From Meconema thalassinum (lineage: Eukaryota > Arthropoda > Insecta > Orthoptera > Tettigoniidae), in the NCBI GenBank assembly GCA_946902985.2, contig OX336395.1:288667065-288731064 (forward strand): a stretch of 64,000 nucleotides of DNA. Direction: 5' to 3'. The notes beneath the pieces are model-generated. The model was not told the origin of the DNA, did no database searches, and saw nothing but the letters and a program-made list of their open reading frames with translations. Positions 49,012-62,600 of the stretch are shown piece after piece (within the stretch, counting starts at the first letter, position 1; the number at the start of each line of letters is the position of its first letter). The translations under genes were made by a program, and so were the position numbers.

Positions 49012-51156
49012 GTGTAGAGTGGCAATTATTATCTGTTGGCGTGACGGTCGTGCGGGTCAATTTGTAGTGTAGAGTGGCAATTATTATCTGTTGGCGTGAT
49101 GGTCGTGTAGGTCAACTTGTAGTGTAGAGTGGCAATTATTATCTGTTAGCGTGACGGTCGTGCGGGTCAACTTGTAGTGTAGAGTGGCGATTATTATCTG
49201 TTAGCGTGACGGTCGTGCGGGTCAACTTGTAGTGTAGAGTGGCAATTATTATCTGTTGGCGTGACGGTCGTGCGGGTCAATTTGTAGTGTAGAGTGGCAA
49301 TTATTATATGTTGGCGTGATGGTCGTGTGGGTCAACTTGTAGCGTAGAGTGGCAATTATTATCTATTGGCGTGACGATCGTGCGGGTCAACTTGTAGTGT
49401 AGAGTGGCAATTATTATCTGTTAGCGTGACAGTCGTGCCGGTCAACTTGTAGTGTAGAGTGGCAATTATTATCTATTAGCGTGACGGTCGTGCGGGTCAA
49501 CTTGTAGTGTAGAGTGGCAATTATTATCTGTTAGCGTGACGGTCGTGCGGGTCAACTTGTAGTGTAGAGTGGCAATTATTATCTACTAGCTTGACGGTCG
49601 TGCGGGTCAACTTGTAGTGTAGAGTGGCAATTATTATCTGTTGGCGTGACGGTCGTGCGGGTCAACTTGTAGTGTAGAGTGGCAATTATTATCTATTAGC
49701 GTGACGGTCGTGCGGGTCAACTTGTAGTGTAGAGTGATGATTATTATCTGTTGGCGTGATGGTCGTGCGGGTCAACTTGTAGCGTAGAGTGGCGATTATT
49801 ATCTGTTGGCGTGATGGTCGTGCGGGTCAACTTGTAGTGTAGAGGTGCGATTATTATCTGTTGGCGTGATGGTCGTGCGGGTCAACTTGTAGCGTAGAGT
49901 GGCGATTATTATCTGTTGGCGTGACTGTCGTTCGGGTCAACTTGTAGTGTAGAGTGATGATTATTATCTGTTGGCGTGATGGTCGTGCGGGTCAACTTGT
50001 ACTGTAGAGTGATGATTTTTATCTGTTGGCGTGATGGTCGTGCGGGTCAACTTGTAGTTTAGAGTGGCGATTATTATCTGTTGGCGTGATGGTCGTACGG
50101 GTCAACTTGTAGTGTCGAGTGGCGATTATTATCTGTTGGCGTGACGGTCGTGCGGGACAACTTGTAGTGTAGAGTGGCAATTATTATCTGTTGGCGTGAC
50201 GATCGTGCGGGTCAACTTGTAGCAAAGAGTGGCGATTATTATCTGTTGACGTGACGATCGTGCGGGTCAACTTGTAGTGTAGAGTGGCAATTATTATCTG
50301 TTGGCGTGACGATCGTGCGGGTCAACTTGTAGCATAGAGTGGCGATTATTATCTGTTGGCGTGACGGTCGTGAGGGTCAACTTGTAGCATAGAGTGGCAA
50401 TTATTATCTGTTGGCGTGATGGTCGTGCGGGCCAACTTGTAGCTTAGAGTGGAGATTATTATCTGTTGGCGTGACGGTCGTGAGGGTCAACTTGTAGCGT
50501 AGAGTGGCGATTATTATCTGTTGGCGTGACGGTCGTGAGGGTCAACTTGTAGCGTAGAGTGGCAATTATTATCTGTTGGCGTGACGGTCGTGCGGGCCAA
50601 CTTGTAGCGTAGAGTGGCAATTATTATCTGTTGGCGTGACGATCGTGCGGGTCAACTTGTAGTGTAGAGTGATGATTATTATATATTGGCGTGATGGTCG
50701 TGCGTGTCAACTTGTAGTTTAGAGTGGCGATTATTATCTGTTGGCGTGATGGTCGTGCGGGCTAACTTGTAGTGTCGAGTGGCGATTATTATCTGTTGGC
50801 GTGATGGTCGTGCGGGTCAACTTGTAGTGTAGAGTGGCAATTATTATCTGTTGGCGTGACGATCGTGCGGGTCAACTTGTAGTGTAGAGTGGCAATTATT
50901 ATCTGTTGGCGTGACGGTCGTGCGGGTCAACTTGTAGTGTAGACTGGGAATTATTATCTGTTGGCGTGTTGGTCGTGCGGGCCAACTTGTAGTGTAGAGT
51001 GGCGATTATTATCCGCTCGCGTGACGATCGTGCGGGCCAACTTGTAGCGTAGAGTGGCAATTATTATTTGTTGGCGTGATGGTCGTGAGGGTCAACTTGT
51101 AGTGTAGAGTGGCAATTATTATCTGTTGGCGTGACGATCGTGCGGGTCAACTTGTA

Positions 51157-51211
51157 GTATAGAGTGGCAAGTATTATCTGTTAGCGTGACGGTCGTGCCG
51201 TTCAACTTGTA
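51157..51211 (+). repeat. Hybrid monomer, one-unit loss in copy 4
   Basis: Begins GTATAGAGTGGCAAGTATT with GTTAGCG, as unit 40498 does, but ends GTGCCGTTCAAC, as the following unit 40553 does. One monomer was lost by a crossover between neighbours. Confidence 0.87.
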
Positions 51212-51321
51212 GTGTAGAGTGGCAATTATTATCTGTTAGCGTGACGGTCGTGCGGGTCAACTTGTAGTGTAGAGTGGCAATTATTATCTGTTGCAGTGAC
51301 GGTCGTGTGGGTCAACTTGTA

Positions 51322-51375
51322 GTGTTGAGTGGCAATTATTATCTTTTAGCGTGACGGGGTGCGGGTCAACTTGTA
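51322..51375 (+). repeat. 54-bp monomer (family II copy 4)
   Basis: Same loss, 6260 bp after 45062. Confidence 0.92.
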
Positions 51376-51430
51376 GTGTAGAGTGGCAATTATTATCTAT
51401 TAGCGTGACGGTCGTGTGGGTCAACTTGTA

Positions 51431-51485
51431 GTGTAGAGTGGCAATTATTATCTGTTAGCGTGACGGTCGTGCCGTTCAACTTGTA
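51431..51485 (+). repeat. Hybrid monomer, five-unit loss in copy 4
   Basis: Begins CTGTTAGCG like unit 45171 and ends GTGCCGTTCAAC like unit 45446, which lie 275 bp apart in copy 3. The five monomers between, with GTTGCAG, ATATGTTGGCATG and GACAGTCGTGCCGG variants, are absent here. Confidence 0.87.
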
Positions 51486-53245
51486 GTGTAGAGTGGCAAT
51501 TATTATCTGTTAGCGTGACGGTCGTGCGGGTCAACTTGTAGTGTAGAGTGGCAATTATTATCTGTTGGCGTGACGATCGTGCGGGTCAACTTGTAGTGTA
51601 GAGTGGCAATTATTATCTGTTGGCGTGATGGTCGTGCGGGTCAACTTGTAGTGTAGAGTGGCAATTATTATCTATTAGCGTGACGGTCGTGCGGGTCAAC
51701 CTGTAATGTAGAGTGGCAATTATTATCTGTTGGCGTGATGGTCGTGCGGGTCAACTTGTAGCGTAGAGTGATGATTATTTTCTGTTGGCGTGATGGTCGT
51801 GCGGGTCAACTTGTAGTGTAGAGTTGCGATTATTATCTGTTGGCGTGATGGTCGTGCGGGTCATCTTGAAGCGTAGAGTGGCGATTATTATCTGTTGGCG
51901 TGACTGTCGTTCGGGTCAACTTGTAGTTTAGAGTGATGATTATTATCTGTTTGCGTGATGGTCGTGCGGGTCAACTTGTAGTTTATAGTGGCGATTATTA
52001 TCTGTTGGCGTGATGGTCGTACGGGTCAACTTGTAGTGTCGAGTGGCGATTATTGTCTGTTGGCGTGAAGGTCGTGCGGGCCAACTTGTAGTGTCGAGTG
52101 GCGATTATTATCTGTTGGCGTGATGGTCGTACGGGTCAATTTGTAGTGTAGAGTGGCGATTATTATCTGTTGGCGTGATGGTCGTACGGGTCAACTTGTA
52201 GTGTCGAGTGGCGATTATTATCTGTTGGCGTGATGGTCGTACGGGTCAACTTGTAGTGTCGAGTGGCGATTATTATCTGTTGGCGTGAAGGTCGTGCGGG
52301 CCAACTTGTAGTGTCGAGTGGCGATTATTATCTGTTGGCGTGACGGTCGTGCGGGTCAACTTGTAGTGTCGAGTGGCAATTATTATCGGTTGGCTTGACG
52401 ATCGTGCGGGACAACTTGTAGTGTAGAGTGGCGATTAATATCTGTTGGCGTGACGATCGTGCGGGTCAACTTGTAGTGTAGAGTGGCAATTATTATCTGT
52501 TGGCGTGACGATCGTGCGGGTCAACTTGTAGCATAGAGTGGCGATTATTATCTGTTGACGTGACGATCGTGCGGGTCAACTTGTAGTGTAGAGTGGCAAT
52601 TATTATCTGTTGGCGTGACGATCGTGCGGGTCAACTTGTAGCATAGAGTGGCGATTATTATCTGTTGGCGTGACGGTCGTGAGGGTCAACTTGTAGCATA
52701 GAGTGGCAATTATTATCTGTTGACGTGACGATAGTGCGGGTCAACTTGTAGCGTAGAGTGGAGATTATTATCTGTTGGCGTGATGGTCGTGCGGGTCAAC
52801 TTGTAGCGTAGAGTGGCGATTATTATCTGTTGGCGTGACGGTCGTGCGGGTCAACTTGTAGTGTAGAGTGGCAATTATTATCTGTTGGCGTGATGGTCGT
52901 GCGGGTCAACTTGTAGCGTAGGGTGGCGATTATTATCTGTTGGCGTGATGGTCGTGCGGGTCAACTTGTTGTGTCGAGTGGCGATTATTATCTGTTGCCG
53001 TGACGATCGTGCGGGTCAACTTGTAGCATAGAGTGGCAATTATTATCTGTTGGCGTGACGATCGTGCGGGTCAACTTGTAGTGTAGAGTGATGATTATTA
53101 TCTATTGGCGTGATGGTTGTGCGGGTCAACTTGTAGTGTAGAGTGGCAATTATTATCTGTTGGCGTGACGATCGTGCGGGTCAACTTGTAGCGTAGGGTG
53201 GCAATTATTATCTGTTGGCGTGACGATCGTGCGGGTCAACTTGTA

Positions 53246-53291
53246 GCGTAGTGTGGTGATTATTATCTGTTGGCGTGACGGTCAACTTGTA
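53246..53291 (+). repeat. 46-bp monomer, type 1 (family II copy 4)
   Basis: 5985 bp after 47261. Confidence 0.93.
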
Positions 53292-54941
53292 GTGTCGAGT
53301 GGCGATTATTATCTGTTGGCGTGATGGTCGTGCGGGTCAACTTGTAGTGTCGAGTGGCGATTATTATCTGTTGGCGTGACGATCGTGCGGGTCAACTTGT
53401 AGCATAGAGTGGCAATTATTATCTGTTGGCGTGACGTACGTGCGGGTCAACTTGTAGTGTAGAGTGATGATTATTATCTATTGGCGTGATGGTCTCGCGG
53501 GTCAACTTGTAGTTTAGAGTGGCGATTATTATCTGTTGGCGTGATGGTCGTGCGGGTTAACTTGTAGTGTCGAGTGGCGATTATTATCTGTTGGTGTGAT
53601 GGTCCTGCGGGTCAACTTGTAGTGTAGAGTGGCAATTATTTTCTGTTGGCGTGACGATCGTGCGGGTCAACTTGTAGTGTAGAGTGGCAATTATTATCTG
53701 TTGGCTTGACGGTCGTGCGGGTCAACTTGTAGTGTAGAGTGGCAATTATTATCTGTTGGCGTGTTGGTCGTGCGGGCCAACTTGTAGTGTAGAGTGGCGA
53801 TTATTATCCGCTCGCGTGACGATCGTGCGGGCCAACTCGTAGCGTAGAGTGGCAATTATTATTTGTTGGCGTGATGGTCGTGAGGGTCAACTTGTAGTGT
53901 AGAGTGGCAATTATTATCTGTTGGCGTGATGGTCGTGCGGGCCAACTTGTAGTGTAGAGTGGCAATTATTATCTGTTGGCGTGTTGGTCGTGCGGGCCAA
54001 CTTGTAGTGTAGAGTGGCAATTATTATCTGTTAGCGTGGCGGTCGTGCGGGTCAACTTGTAGTGTAGAGTGGCAATTATTATCTGTTGGCGTGACGATCG
54101 TGCGGGTCAACTTGTAGTGTAGAGTGGCAATTATTATCTGTTAGCGTGTTGGTCGTGCGGGCCAATTTGTAGCGTAGAGTGGCAATTATTATCTGTTGGC
54201 GTGACGATCGTGCGGGTCAACTTGTAGTGTAGAGTGGCAATTATTATCTGTTTGCGTGATGGTCGTGCGGGTCACCTTGTAGTATAGAGTGGCAAGTATT
54301 ATCTGTTGGCGTGACGGTCGTGAGGGTCAACTTGTAGTGTAGAGTGGAAATTATTATTTGTTGACTTGACGGTCGTGCGGGTCAGCTTGTAGTAGAGAGT
54401 GGCAATTATTATCTGTTGGCGTGACGGTCGTGCGGGCCAACTTGTAGCGTAGAGTGGAGATTATTATCTGTTGGCGTGACGGTCGTGAGGGTCAACTTGT
54501 AGCGTAGAGTGGCAATTATTATCTGTTGGCGTGTTGGTCGTGAGGGTCAACTTTTAGCGTAGAGTGGCAATTATTATCTGTTGGCGTGACGGTCGTGAGG
54601 GTCAACTTGTAGCGTAGAGTGGAGATTATTATCTGTTAGCGTGACGGTAGTGCGGGTCAACTTGTAGCGTAGAGTGGCAATTATTATCTGTTGGCGTGAC
54701 GGTCGTGAGGGTCAACTTGTAGGGTAGAGTGGCAATTATTATCTGTTGGCGTGACGGTCGTGCGGGCCAACTTGTAGCGTAGAGTGGCAATTATTATCTG
54801 TTGGCGTGACGATCGTGCGGGTCAACTTGTAGTGTAGAGTGATGATTATTATCTGTTGGCGTGATGGTCGTGCGGGTCAACTTGTAGTGTAGAGTGGCAA
54901 ATATTATCTGTTGGCGTGATGGTCGTGCGGGCCAACTTGTA

Positions 54942-54996
54942 GTGTAGAGTGGCAATTATTATCTGTTGGCGTGATGGTCGTGCGGGTCAACTTGTA
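54942..54996 (+). repeat. Junction monomer of the two-monomer loss, copy 5
   Basis: Identical in structure to 48957, 5985 bp upstream. Sharing the same junction shows that copies 4 and 5 descend from one copy that already had the loss. Confidence 0.85.
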
Positions 54997-56976
54997 GTGT
55001 AGAGTGGCAATTATTATCTGTTGGCGTGACGGTCGTGCGGGTCAATTTGTAGTGTAGAGTGGCAATTATTATCTGTTGGCGTGATGGTCGTGTAGGTCAA
55101 CTTGTAGTGTAGAGTGGCAATTATTATCTGTTAGCGTGACGGTCGTGCGGGTCAACTTGTAGTGTAGAGTGGCGATTATTATCTGTTAGCGTGACGGTCG
55201 TGCGGGTCAACTTGTAGTGTAGAGTGGCAATTATTATCTGTTGGCGTGACGGTCGTGCGGGTCAATTTGTAGTGTAGAGTGGCAATTATTATATGTTGGC
55301 GTGATGGTCGTGTGGGTCAACTTGTAGCGTAGAGTGGCAATTATTATCTATTGGCGTGACGATCGTGCGGGTCAACTTGTAGTGTAGAGTGGCAATTATT
55401 ATCTGTTAGCGTGACAGTCGTGCCGGTCAACTTGTAGTGTAGAGTGGCAATTATTATCTATTAGCGTGACGGTCGTGCGGGTCAACTTGTAGTGTAGAGT
55501 GGCAATTATTATCTGTTAGCGTGACGGTCGTGCGGGTCAACTTGTAGTGTAGAGTGGCAATTATTATCTACTAGCTTGACGGTCGTGCGGGTCAACTTGT
55601 AGTGTAGAGTGGCAATTATTATCTGTTGGCGTGACGGTCGTGCGGGTCAACTTGTAGTGTAGAGTGGCAATTATTATCTATTAGCGTGACGGTCGTGCGG
55701 GTCAACTTGTAGTGTAGAGTGATGATTATTATCTGTTGGCGTGATGGTCGTGCGGGTCAACTTGTAGCGTAGAGTGGCGATTATTATCTGTTGGCGTGAT
55801 GGTCGTGCGGGTCAACTTGTAGTGTAGAGTTGCGATTATTATCTGTTGGCGTGATGGTCGTGCGGGTCAACTTGTAGCGTAGAGTGGCGATTATTATCTG
55901 TTGGCGTGACTGTCGTTCGGGTCAACTTGTAGTGTAGAGTGATGATTATTATCTGTTGGCGTGATGGTCGTGCGGGTCAACTTGTACTGTAGAGTGATGA
56001 TTTTTATCTGTTGGCGTGATGGTCGTGCGGGTCAACTTGTAGTTTAGAGTGGCGATTATTATCTGTTGGCGTGATGGTCGTACGGGTCAACTTGTAGTGT
56101 CGAGTGGCGATTATTATCTGTTGGCGTGACGGTCGTGCGGGACAACTTGTAGTGTAGAGTGGCAATTATTATCTGTTGGCGTGACGATCGTGCGGGTCAA
56201 CTTGTAGCAAAGAGTGGCGATTATTATCTGTTGACGTGACGATCGTGCGGGTCAACTTGTAGTGTAGAGTGGCAATTATTATCTGTTGGCGTGACGATCG
56301 TGCGGGTCAACTTGTAGCATAGAGTGGCGATTATTATCTGTTGGCGTGACGGTCGTGAGGGTCAACTTGTAGCATAGAGTGGCAATTATTATCTGTTGGC
56401 GTGATGGTCGTGCGGGCCAACTTGTAGCTTAGAGTGGAGATTATTATCTGTTGGCGTGACGGTCGTGAGGGTCAACTTGTAGCGTAGAGTGGCGATTATT
56501 ATCTGTTGGCGTGACGGTCGTGAGGGTCAACTTGTAGCGTAGAGTGGCAATTATTATCTGTTGGCGTGACGGTCGTGCGGGCCAACTTGTAGCGTAGAGT
56601 GGCAATTATTATCTGTTGGCGTGACGATCGTGCGGGTCAACTTGTAGTGTAGAGTGATGATTATTATATATTGGCGTGATGGTCGTGCGTGTCAACTTGT
56701 AGTTTAGAGTGGCGATTATTATCTGTTGGCGTGATGGTCGTGCGGGCTAACTTGTAGTGTCGAGTGGCGATTATTATCTGTTGGCGTGATGGTCGTGCGG
56801 GTCAACTTGTAGTGTAGAGTGGCAATTATTATCTGTTGGCGTGACGATCGTGCGGGTCAACTTGTAGTGTAGAGTGGCAATTATTATCTGTTGGCGTGAC
56901 GGTCGTGCGGGTCAACTTGTAGTGTAGACTGGGAATTATTATCTGTTGGCGTGTTGGTCGTGCGGGCCAACTTGTA

Positions 56977-57196
56977 GTGTAGAGTGGCGATTATTATCCG
57001 CTCGCGTGACGATCGTGCGGGCCAACTTGCAGCGTAGAGTGGCAATTATTATTTGTTGGCGTGATGGTCGTGAGGGTCAACTTGTAGTGTAGAGTGGCAA
57101 TTATTATCTGTTGGCATGACGATCGTGCGGGTCAACTTGTAGTATAGAGTGGCAAGTATTATCTGTTAGCGTGACGGTCGTGCCGGTCAACTTGTA
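56977..57196 (+). repeat. 220-bp TCCGCTCGCG cassette, copy 5
   Basis: Four monomers matching 40333-40552, followed by the CTATTAG, CCGTTC unit at 57197. Confidence 0.85.
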
Positions 57197-57361
57197 GTGT
57201 AGAGTGGCAATTATTATCTATTAGCGTGACGGTCGTGCCGTTCAACTTGTAGTGTAGAGTGGCAATTATTATCTGTTAGCGTGACGGTCGTGCGGGTCAA
57301 CTTGTAGTGTAGAGTGGCAATTATTATCTGTTGCAGTGACGGTCGTGTGGGTCAACTTGTA

Positions 57362-57415
57362 GTGTTGAGTGGCAATTATTATCTTTTAGCGTGACGGGGT
57401 GCGGGTCAACTTGTA
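57362..57415 (+). repeat. 54-bp monomer (family II copy 5)
   Basis: Same loss, 6040 bp after 51322. Confidence 0.92.
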
Positions 57416-59560
57416 GTGTAGAGTGGCAATTATTATCTATTAGCGTGACGGTCGTGTGGGTCAACTTGTAGTGTAGAGTGGCAATTATTATCTGTTAGCG
57501 TGACGGTCGTGCGGGTCAACTTGTAGTGTAGAGTGGCAATTATTATCTATTAGCGTGACGGTCGTGCGGGTCAACTTGTAGTGTAGAGTGGCAATTATTA
57601 TCTGTTGCAGTGACGGTCGTGCGGGTCAATTTGTAGTGTTGAGTGGCAATTATTATATGTTGGCATGATGGTCGTGTGGGTCAACTTGTAGTGTAGAGTG
57701 GCAATTATTATCTGTTAGCGTGACAGTCGTGCCGGTCAACTTGTAGTGTAGAGTGGCAATTATTATCTATTAGCGTGACGGTCGTGCCGTTCAACTTGTA
57801 GTGTAGAGTGGCAATTATTATCTGTTAGCGTAACGGTCGTGCGGGTCAACTTGTAGTGTAGAGTGGCAATTATTATCTGTTGGCGTGACGATCGTGCGGG
57901 TCAACTTGTAGTGTAGAGTGGCAATTATTATCTGTTGGCGTGATGGTCGTGCGGGTCAACTTGTAGTGTAGAGTGGCAATTATTATCTATTAGCGTGACG
58001 GTCGTGCGGGTCAACCTGTAATGTAGAGTGGCAATTATTATCTGTTGGCGTGATGGTCGTGCGGGTCAACTTGTAGCGTAGAGTGATGATTATTTTCTGT
58101 TGGCGTGATGGTCGTGCGGGTCAACTTGTAGTGTAGAGTTGCGATTATTATCTGTTGGCGTGATGGTCGTGCGGGTCATCTTGTAGCGTAGAGTGGCGAT
58201 TATTATCTGTTGGCGTGACTGTCGTTCGGGTCAACTTGTAGTTTAGAGTGATGATTATTATCTGTTTGCGTGATGGTCGTGCGGGTCAACTTGTAGTTTA
58301 TAGTGGCGATTATTATCTGTTGGCGTGATGGTCGTACGGGTCAACTTGTAGTGTCGAGTGGCGATTATTGTCTGTTGGCGTGAAGGTCGTGCGGGCCAAC
58401 TTGTAGTGTCGAGTGGCGATTATTATCTGTTGGCGTGATGGTCGTACGGGTCAATTTGTAGTGTAGAGTGGCGATTATTATCTGTTGGCGTGATGGTCGT
58501 ACGGGTCAACTTGTAGTGTCGAGTGGCGATTATTATCTGTTGGCGTGATGGTCGTACGGGTCAACTTGTAGTGTCGAGTGGCGATTATTATCTGTTGGCG
58601 TGAAGGTCGTGCGGGCCAACTTGTAGTGTCGAGTGGCGATTATTATCTGTTGGCGTGACGGTCGTGCGGGTCAACTTGTAGTGTCGAGTGGCAATTATTA
58701 TCGGTTGGCTTGACGATCGTGCGGGACAACTTGTAGTGTAGAGTGGCGATTAATATCTGTTGGCGTGACGATCGTGCGGGTCAACTTGTAGTGTAGAGTG
58801 GCAATTATTATCTGTTGGCGTGACGATCGTGCGGGTCAACTTGTAGCATAGAGTGGCGATTATTATCTGTTGACGTGACGATCGTGCGGGTCAACTTGTA
58901 GTGTAGAGTGGCAATTATTATCTGTTGGCGTGACGATCGTGCGGGTCAACTTGTAGCATAGAGTGGCGATTATTATCTGTTGGCGTGACGGTCGTGAGGG
59001 TCAACTTGTAGCATAGAGTGGCAATTATTATCTGTTGACGTGACGATAGTGCGGGTCAACTTGTAGCGTAGAGTGGAGATTATTATCTGTTGGCGTGATG
59101 GTCGTGCGGGTCAACTTGTAGCGTAGAGTGGCGATTATTATCTGTTGGCGTGACGGTCGTGCGGGTCAACTTGTAGTGTAGAGTGGCAATTATTATCTGT
59201 TGGCGTGATGGTCGTGCGGGTCAACTTGTAGCGTAGGGTGGCGATTATTATCTGTTGGCGTGATGGTCGTGCGGGTCAACTTGTTGTGTCGAGTGGCGAT
59301 TATTATCTGTTGCCGTGACGATCGTGCGGGTCAACTTGTAGCATAGAGTGGCAATTATTATCTGTTGGCGTGACGATCGTGCGGGTCAACTTGTAGTGTA
59401 GAGTGATGATTATTATCTATTGGCGTGATGGTTGTGCGGGTCAACTTGTAGTGTAGAGTGGCAATTATTATCTGTTGGCGTGACGATCGTGCGGGTCAAC
59501 TTGTAGCGTAGGGTGGCAATTATTATCTGTTGGCGTGACGATCGTGCGGGTCAACTTGTA

Positions 59561-59606
59561 GCGTAGTGTGGTGATTATTATCTGTTGGCGTGACGGTCAA
59601 CTTGTA
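59561..59606 (+). repeat. 46-bp monomer, type 1 (family II copy 5)
   Basis: 6315 bp after 53246. Confidence 0.93.
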
Positions 59607-62600
59607 GTGTCGAGTGGCGATTATTATCTGTTGGCGTGATGGTCGTGCGGGTCAACTTGTAGTGTCGAGTGGCGATTATTATCTGTTGGCGTGACGATCG
59701 TGCGGGTCAACTTGTAGCATAGAGTGGCAATTATTATCTGTTTGCGTGACGTACGTGCGGGTCAACTTTTAGTGTAGAGTGATGATTATTATCTATTGGC
59801 GTGATGGTCGTGCGGGTCAACTTGTAGTTTAGAGTGGCGATTATTATCTGTTGGCGTGATGGTCGTGCGGGTTAACTTGTAGTGTCGAGTGGCGATTATT
59901 ATCTGTTGGTGTGATGGTCCTGCGGGTCAACTTGTAGTGTAGAGTGGCAATTATTTTCTGTTGGCGTGACGATCGTGCGGGTCAACTTGTAGTGTAGAGT
60001 GGCAATTATTATCTGTTGGCTTGACGGTCGTGCGGGTCAACTTGTAGTGTAGAGTGGCAATTATTATCTGTTGGCGTGTTGGTCGTGCGGGCCAACTTGT
60101 AGTGTAGAGTGGCGATTATTATCCGCTCGCGTGACGATCGTGCGGGCCAACTCGTAGCGTAGAGTGGCAATTATTATTTGTTGGCGTGATGGTCGTGAGG
60201 GTCAACTTGTAGTGTAGAGTGGCAATTATTATCTGTTGGCGTGATGGTCGTGCGGGCCAACTTGTAGTGTAGAGTGGCAATTATTATCTGTTGGCGTGTT
60301 GGTCGTGCGGGCCAACTTGTAGTGTAGAGTGGCAATTATTATCTGTTAGCGTGGCGGTCGTGCGGGTCAACTTGTAGTGTAGAGTGGCAATTATTATCTG
60401 TTGGCGTGACGATCGTGCGGGTCAACTTGTAGTGTAGAGTGGCAATTATTATCTGTTAGCGTGTTGGTCGTGCGGGCCAATTTGTAGCGTAGAGTGGCAA
60501 TTATTATCTGTTGGCGTGACGATCGTGCGGGTCAACTTGTAGTGTAGAGTGGCAATTATTATCTGTTTGCGTGATGGTCGTGCGGGTCACCTTGTAGTAT
60601 AGAGTGGCAAGTATTATCTGTTGGCGTGACGGTCGTGAGGGTCAACTTGTAGTGTAGAGTGGAAATTATTATTTGTTGACTTGACGGTCGTGCGGGTCAG
60701 CTTGTAGTAGAGAGTGGCAATTATTATCTGTTGGCGTGACGGTCGTGCGGGCCAACTTGTAGCGTAGAGTGGAGATTATTATCTGTTGGCGTGACGGTCG
60801 TGAGGGTCAACTTGTAGCGTAGAGTGGAAATTATTATCTGTTGGCGTGTTGGTCGTGAGGGTCAACTTTTAGCGTAGAGTGGCAATTATTATCTGTTGGC
60901 GTGACGGTCGTGAGGGTCAACTTGTAGCGTAGAGTGGAGATTATTATCTGTTAGCGTGACGGTAGTGCGGGTCAACTTGTAGCGTAGAGTGGCAATTATT
61001 ATCTGTTGGCGTGACGGTCGTGAGGGTCAACTTGTAGGGTAGAGTGGCAATTATTATCTGTTGGCGTGACGGTCGTGCGGGCCAACTTGTAGCGTAGAGT
61101 GGCAATTATTATCTGTTGGCGTGACGATCGTGCGGGTCAACTTGTAGTGTAGAGTGATGATTATTATCTGTTGGCGTGATGGTCGTGCGGGTCAACTTGT
61201 AGTGTAGAGTGGCAAATATTATCTGTTGGCGTGATGGTCGTGCGGGCCAACTTGTAGTGTAGAGTGGCAATTATTATCTGTTGGCGTGATGGTCGTGTGG
61301 GTCAACTTGTAGTGTTGAGTGGCAATTATTATCTTTTAGCGTGACGGTCGTGCGGGTCAACTTGTAGTGTAGAGTGGCAATTATTATCTGTTGGCGTGAT
61401 GGTCGTGCGGGTCAACTTGTAGTGTAGAGTGGCAATTATTATCTGTTGGCGTGACGGTCGTGCGGGTCAATTTGTAGTGTAGAGTGGCAATTATTATCTG
61501 TTGGCGTGATGGTCGTGTAGGTCAACTTGTAGTGTAGAGTGGCAATTATTATCTGTTAGCGTGACGGTCGTGCGGGTCAACTTGTAGTGTAGAGTGGCGA
61601 TTATTATCTGTTAGCGTGACGGTCGTGCGGGTCAACTTGTAGTGTAGAGTGGCAATTATTATCTGTTGGCGTGACGGTCGTGCGGGTCAATTTGTAGTGT
61701 AGAGTGGCAATTATTATATGTTGGCGTGATGGTCGTGTGGGTCAACTTGTAGCGTAGAGTGGCAATTATTATCTATTGGCGTGACGATCGTGCGGGTCAA
61801 CTTGTAGTGTAGAGTGGCAATTATTATCTGTTAGCGTGACAGTCGTGCCGGTCAACTTGTAGTGTAGAGTGGCAATTATTATCTATTAGCGTGACGGTCG
61901 TGCGGGTCAACTTGTAGTGTAGAGTGGCAATTATTATCTGTTAGCGTGACGGTCGTGCGGGTCAACTTGTAGTGTAGAGTGGCAATTATTATCTACTAGC
62001 TTGACGGTCGTGCGGGTCAACTTGTAGTGTAGAGTGGCAATTATTATCTGTTGGCGTGACGGTCGTGCGGGTCAACTTGTAGTGTAGAGTGGCAATTATT
62101 ATCTATTAGCGTGACGGTCGTGCGGGTCAACTTGTAGTGTAGAGTGATGATTATTATCTGTTGGCGTGATGGTCGTGCGGGTCAACTTGTAGCGTAGAGT
62201 GGCGATTATTATCTGTTGGCGTGATGGTCGTGCGGGTCAACTTGTAGTGTAGAGTTGCGATTATTATCTGTTGGCGTGATGGTCGTGCGGGTCAACTTGT
62301 AGCGTAGAGTGGCGATTATTATCTGTTGGCGTGACTGTCGTTCGGGTCAACTTGTAGTGTAGAGTGATGATTATTATCTGTTGGCGTGATGGTCGTGCGG
62401 GTCAACTTGTACTGTAGAGTGATGATTTTTATCTGTTGGCGTGATGGTCGTGCGGGTCAACTTGTAGTTTAGAGTGGCGATTATTATCTGTTGGCGTGAT
62501 GGTCGTACGGGTCAACTTGTAGTGTCGAGTGGCGATTATTATCTGTTGGCGTGACGGTCGTGCGGAACAACTTGTAGTGTAGAGTGGCAATTATTATCTG

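Larger units (their letters stand above)
47802..53786 (+). repeat. HOR family II, copy 4 (5985 bp)
   Basis: The 6425-bp period minus eight monomers, lost in three places: two at unit 48957, one at 51157, five at 51431. Each leaves a hybrid monomer in register. It has the TCCGCTCGCG cassette at 50992 (shortened by the 51157 event), a 54-bp unit at 51322 and a 46-bp unit at 53246. Its second unit has CAACTCGTAGCG. Confidence 0.88.
53787..60101 (+). repeat. HOR family II, copy 5 (6315 bp)
   Basis: The 6425-bp period minus the two-monomer loss at 54942 that it shares with copy 4. It has the complete cassette (56977-57196), a 54-bp unit at 57362 and a 46-bp unit at 59561. A private TTGCAGCG is at about 57029. 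Confidence 0.88.
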
